Both the position numbers and the translations under genes were made by a program. From assembly GCA_902767455.1 (NCBI GenBank), contig CACXHH010000317.1, forward strand, positions 1-12,814: DNA of 12,814 nt, in the 5' to 3' direction. Within the stretch, counting starts at the first letter, position 1. The number at the start of each line of letters is the position of its first letter. This stretch comes from an uncultured Eubacteriales bacterium. Its GTDB lineage: Bacteria; Bacillota; Clostridia; Christensenellales; Borkfalkiaceae. The notes beneath the pieces were generated by a model, which had not been told where the DNA came from, searched no databases, and saw only the letters and a program-made list of their open reading frames with translations. Shown here piece by piece: positions 10,549-12,814 of this stretch.

Positions 10549-11241
10549 ATGGTTTTAGTATTTGACTCCGATGTAGCGACCAAATACGGACTCCGTGAAG
10601 CGATCCTTTTCCAAAGCATTTGCTATTGGATAACTCGCAACAAGGCTAACGAGATTGCTTTCTACGATGGTAGGTATTGGACATTCAACTCTGTATCAGC
10701 GTGGTCGGAACTCTATCCGTTTTTAACCGAGAAGCAGATAAGAAGCACTTTGGACTCGCTTATATCTCAAGGGTTGCTGATTAAAGGCAACTACAACAAG
10801 AACCCATTCGATAAAACGGCATGGTATTCGCTTACGGATTTAGGGGAATCGATTTGCCTACAGAAAGATAACCGATTTGCCGTAGAGGGCAAACCAATAC
10901 CAAGTAATAACTATAAAGAAATAAATATAAGTAATAAAGAGAAAGAAATACTAAAGAAAGAGAAAGTGAAATCACCGACTCTGGACGAGGTCACAGAATA
11001 TGTCCGAGCCAAAGGCTACCATTTCTCCCCAAAAGATTTCTTCGACTATTACGACACGGCTAATTGGCACAAGGCTGACGGTAAGCCTGTCCTTAATTGG
11101 AAACAATGTTGCGTTACTTGGGAAACCAAGAGAACGGAGACTCGCTCCAATGTGACACGAAGACCAATCATCGATATCAGCGATCCGAATACCTATGCCA
11201 ATGACAGAGATGAAAAGGAAAGGCTGAATAAATGGGATTAA
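10549..11241 (+). CDS. DnaD-like phage replication initiator
   Basis: 230 aa from ATG 10549 with GAGGT upstream. Residues 13-98 (YGLREAILFQSICYWI; WTFNSVSAWSELYPFLTEKQIRSTLDSLISQGLLIKG) form the winged helix of phage replisome organisers, with conserved W-T and aromatic residues. A Lys/Asn-rich linker follows at 115-142. The C-terminal block (FFDYYDTANWHKADGKPVLNWKQCCVTW) is the usual end of such proteins. It would bind the phage origin and hand over to the DnaC-like loader two genes downstream. The linker is encoded by AT-rich 27-bp direct repeats that may be the origin itself. The end overlaps the methyltransferase gene by ten bases. Confidence 0.85.
   Translation: MVLVFDSDVATKYGLREAILFQSICYWITRNKANEIAFYDGRYWTFNSVSAWSELYPFLTEKQIRSTLDSLISQGLLIKGNYNKNPFDKTAWYSLTDLGESICLQKDNRFAVEGKPIPSNNYKEINISNKEKEILKKEKVKSPTLDEVTEYVRAKGYHFSPKDFFDYYDTANWHKADGKPVLNWKQCCVTWETKRTETRSNVTRRPIIDISDPNTYANDRDEKERLNKWD
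10902..10955. repeat. Two 27-bp AT-rich direct repeats, candidate origin
   Basis: Units 10902-10928 and 10929-10955 share AAGTAATAA at their start and AAAGAAATA in their centre, 20 of 27 bases by my count. They lie in the linker of the initiator gene, where several phages keep their origin iterons. The coding constraint of a Lys/Asn-rich linker is an alternative cause. Confidence 0.4.
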
Positions 11242-11720
11242 AGAAAATTATAGATGTGTGTTGTGGCGGTAAACACTTTTGGTTTGATAAGCAAAATCCT
11301 TTAGTAGAGTTTTGCGACAAAAGATATGAAGAAGACATTCTACTTTGCAACGGGCAACACATATCGATAACTCCAGACACCGTCTGCGACTTCAAAGCGT
11401 TGCCATTTGATGATGAGTCTTATTACCTTGTGGTGTTTGACCCACCCCACCTCATTGGCAAGTCAGAGAACGCATGGATGGTAAAAAAGTACGGAACATT
11501 ACCCACAAATTGGGCAGAGGAATTGCAGAGGGGATTTGATGAGTGTTGGAGAGTATTAAAACCCAATGGAACATTAGTGTTCAAGTGGAACGAAGCAGAA
11601 GTTCCTACTAGTGAAATTATAAAACTTTTTGGAGTTGACCCATTATTTGGTCACAAAAGTGGGAAAAGAAGCAACACTAATTGGCTCGTTTACTTCAAAG
11701 GAGATACAGATGGGAATTAA
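11232..11720 (+). CDS. Small class I SAM-dependent methyltransferase
   Basis: 162 aa from ATG 11232, overlapping the initiator gene. Visible motifs are IIDVCCGG (motif I, residues 6-13), VCDFKALPF (51-59), VVFDPPHLIGK (67-77, a DPPx catalytic-type motif) and RVLKPNGTLVFKW (107-119). It is nearly the minimum size of the fold and has no target-recognition domain. Such stand-alone enzymes recur in Bacillota phages near replication genes. DPPH suggests amino-methylation of a base in DNA or RNA, but the substrate cannot be read from the sequence. No partner restriction enzyme is in the window, so protection of phage DNA or a regulatory mark is more likely than a restriction system. Confidence 0.82.
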   Translation: MGLKKIIDVCCGGKHFWFDKQNPLVEFCDKRYEEDILLCNGQHISITPDTVCDFKALPFDDESYYLVVFDPPHLIGKSENAWMVKKYGTLPTNWAEELQRGFDECWRVLKPNGTLVFKWNEAEVPTSEIIKLFGVDPLFGHKSGKRSNTNWLVYFKGDTDGN

Positions 11721-12429
11721 ATCATGCGAGGTCTGTGGAGAACCCCTCTTCAGAGAGATAGAGGTGTTCGGGCAGAAGATGGTTGTCCGTAGGGCGTGTG
11801 CCTGTAGGAGAAAAGAGATAGAGGAAGAGAACAAACTCGCTGAAGAATCAAGGATTTACAACAGAGCCAAAGACATTCTTGAACTTGGTTACCTTGATAA
11901 GTCCTACGCACAGTACACATTCGCATCCACAGACGATAAGGAAAGCAAAGAGTACCACGACATGGTACAGTATGCCGACCATTGGGATAAGGCAAAAAAA
12001 GTCAACCGAGGTATCTACCTTTACGGAAATGTAGGAACAGGAAAGACATTTTACGCATCGTGCATCGCCAATGAGGTGCGTAAGAAACATGGAGACTATG
12101 TCCTCATAGGAACGGCATCAGCGTTAGTTCGTTACTTTACACGGGATTATGGACGGAATGAAGATGCTGAACAACAGATAAAGACGTATCCTCTCATGGT
12201 CATCGATGACATAGGCACAGAGCGAGAGTCAAACAACGGCTTGAGCGTGATGAACGAGATCATCGATATGCGTTACACGGCAAAGCTGCCGTTGATAGTT
12301 ACATCTAACTTCCCAATAGACGATGTCTACAAAGGATTAGGAATGTTGGGTGACCGAATCAAATCACGACTAAATGGTATATGCGTACCATACAAAATCA
12401 CAGGAAAGGATAGAAGAAACAATGGCTAA
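11710..12429 (+). CDS. dnaC: DnaC-like helicase loader ATPase
   Basis: 239 aa. ATG 11710 is chosen because AAAGGAG at 11697-11703 lies six bases upstream, inside the methyltransferase gene. An N-terminal zinc motif (C6-EV-C9, C30-A-C32-RRKE) is followed by the AAA+ core: Walker A GNVGTGKT (106-113), Walker B LMVIDDIG (162-169), sensor VTSNF (197-201) and arginine motif DRIKSRL (215-221). This matches phage DnaC/IstB-type loaders, which bring the host replicative helicase to the origin in partnership with the DnaD-like initiator. It overlaps the next gene by eight bases. Confidence 0.9.
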   Translation: MGIKSCEVCGEPLFREIEVFGQKMVVRRACACRRKEIEEENKLAEESRIYNRAKDILELGYLDKSYAQYTFASTDDKESKEYHDMVQYADHWDKAKKVNRGIYLYGNVGTGKTFYASCIANEVRKKHGDYVLIGTASALVRYFTRDYGRNEDAEQQIKTYPLMVIDDIGTERESNNGLSVMNEIIDMRYTAKLPLIVTSNFPIDDVYKGLGMLGDRIKSRLNGICVPYKITGKDRRNNG

Positions 12430-12730
12430 AAAGAAAACAAATCTATTAGAGGGAATCCCGGCAATCAACGGATTCGTGGATGTGGTGCTTGTCCTGTTGG
12501 AAGACAACACAAAGACCATCGCCATCGCACCGCTAGGGATCGGCATCAAAGAGCGTGACGAGGTTTCAATCGTGACCGAATCAGCCGTGGTCAGCGGAGA
12601 GGTGTTGAGCGTGACGTGGATGGATGCCGAAGATGACGTGTTCAAATTCATGCTCAAGGCACTAGGACTTAAGACCCCTAACTCCGTCCTCTCGATTCAG
12701 CGAAAGGTGGATGTCAATTGGGAACAGTAA
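12422..12730 (+). CDS. Unrecognised 102-aa early protein
   Basis: 102 aa from ATG 12422; AGAAGA and AAAGGA lie upstream and an in-frame ATG at 12374 is too deep in the loader gene. It is beta-rich (FVDVVLVLLED; TIAIAPLGIGI; EVSIVTESAVVSGEVLSVTWM), with a short helical and basic end. No cysteine or membrane signature is seen. The small beta-barrel appearance might suit nucleic-acid binding, but no family is recognised. Confidence 0.75.
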   Translation: MAKKKTNLLEGIPAINGFVDVVLVLLEDNTKTIAIAPLGIGIKERDEVSIVTESAVVSGEVLSVTWMDAEDDVFKFMLKALGLKTPNSVLSIQRKVDVNWEQ

Positions 12731-12814
12731 AGAAGAAGCATCCGCAAGGTGTTGAACAGTTTGCCGACTCTCACAACACACAAGCGAATGCCACTCCGCA
12801 AGACGATATTATCA
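12718..12814 (+). CDS. Start of a further gene, partial
   Basis: The frame from TTG 12718 is open to the window end (32 codons), with AAAGGTGG at about 12703-12710 as a ribosome site. It begins (M)GTVKKKHPQGVEQFADSH and continues with a polar stretch. The start overlaps the previous stop, as elsewhere in this operon. The product is cut off and cannot be named. The TTG start is uncertain. Confidence 0.5.
   Translation, partial: MGTVKKKHPQGVEQFADSHNTQANATPQDDII

Noticed and set aside
11232..11720. Methyltransferase as part of a restriction-modification system
   Set aside because: No endonuclease or specificity gene adjoins it, and the neighbours are replication genes.

Overview
The window looks like the lysogeny, early and replication part of a temperate siphovirus-type phage (or phage-derived integrative element) of a low-to-mid-GC Bacillota host, most likely a gut Clostridia or Erysipelotrichia relative. 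The reasons are strong AGGAGG-type ribosome sites, standard stop use including TGA, a tyrosine integrase plus XRE repressor facing away from a rightward early operon, and a DnaD-like initiator followed by a DnaC-like loader. This is recall of family patterns; no database was searched.

Layout. 1-52 may hold the tail of an upstream gene. 53-988 is AT-rich and apparently non-coding, with palindromes, an interleaved pair of inverted repeats and five GATATC-centred sites just upstream of 989. 989-2152 holds two A-rich genes, the first a cysteine-rich GP88-like protein. 2214-4907 is a tight rightward cassette of nine small genes (66-146 aa), mostly unrecognised, closed by a terminator at 4924-4953. 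Converging on that terminator are, on the minus strand, an integrase (4955-5941) and an XRE repressor (5938-6336), coupled by an ATGA overlap. 6337-6544 is the divergent control region. From 6545 a continuous rightward operon runs to the window end: excisionase-like protein, a 27-aa membrane peptide, small early proteins, a PD-(D/E)XK nuclease, a probable annealing recombinase, an acidic protein, an SSB-like protein, a Cys-rich protein, an XRE protein, a replication initiator, a SAM methyltransferase, a DnaC-like ATPase, an unknown protein and a partial last gene.

How it works together. The repressor probably binds a 23-bp imperfect palindrome lying on the shared -10 of the divergent promoters, choosing lysogeny (repressor and integrase) or the early operon. 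The nuclease, annealase and SSB form a plausible recombination module. The initiator and DnaC-like loader would recruit the host helicase, and a 27-bp AT-rich direct repeat inside the initiator gene is a candidate origin.

The most unusual signal is a seven-base word, GAGCAGA. I count 30 copies between 2216 and 5584, all on the + strand and none of the reverse complement in the window, and only two more copies elsewhere. It falls in all three reading frames, in ribosome sites, and in the integrase gene that is read from the opposite strand. It therefore looks like an orientation-dependent DNA signal rather than a protein motif. The adjacent 995-2174 segment has its own over-used word, ACAAG(C).
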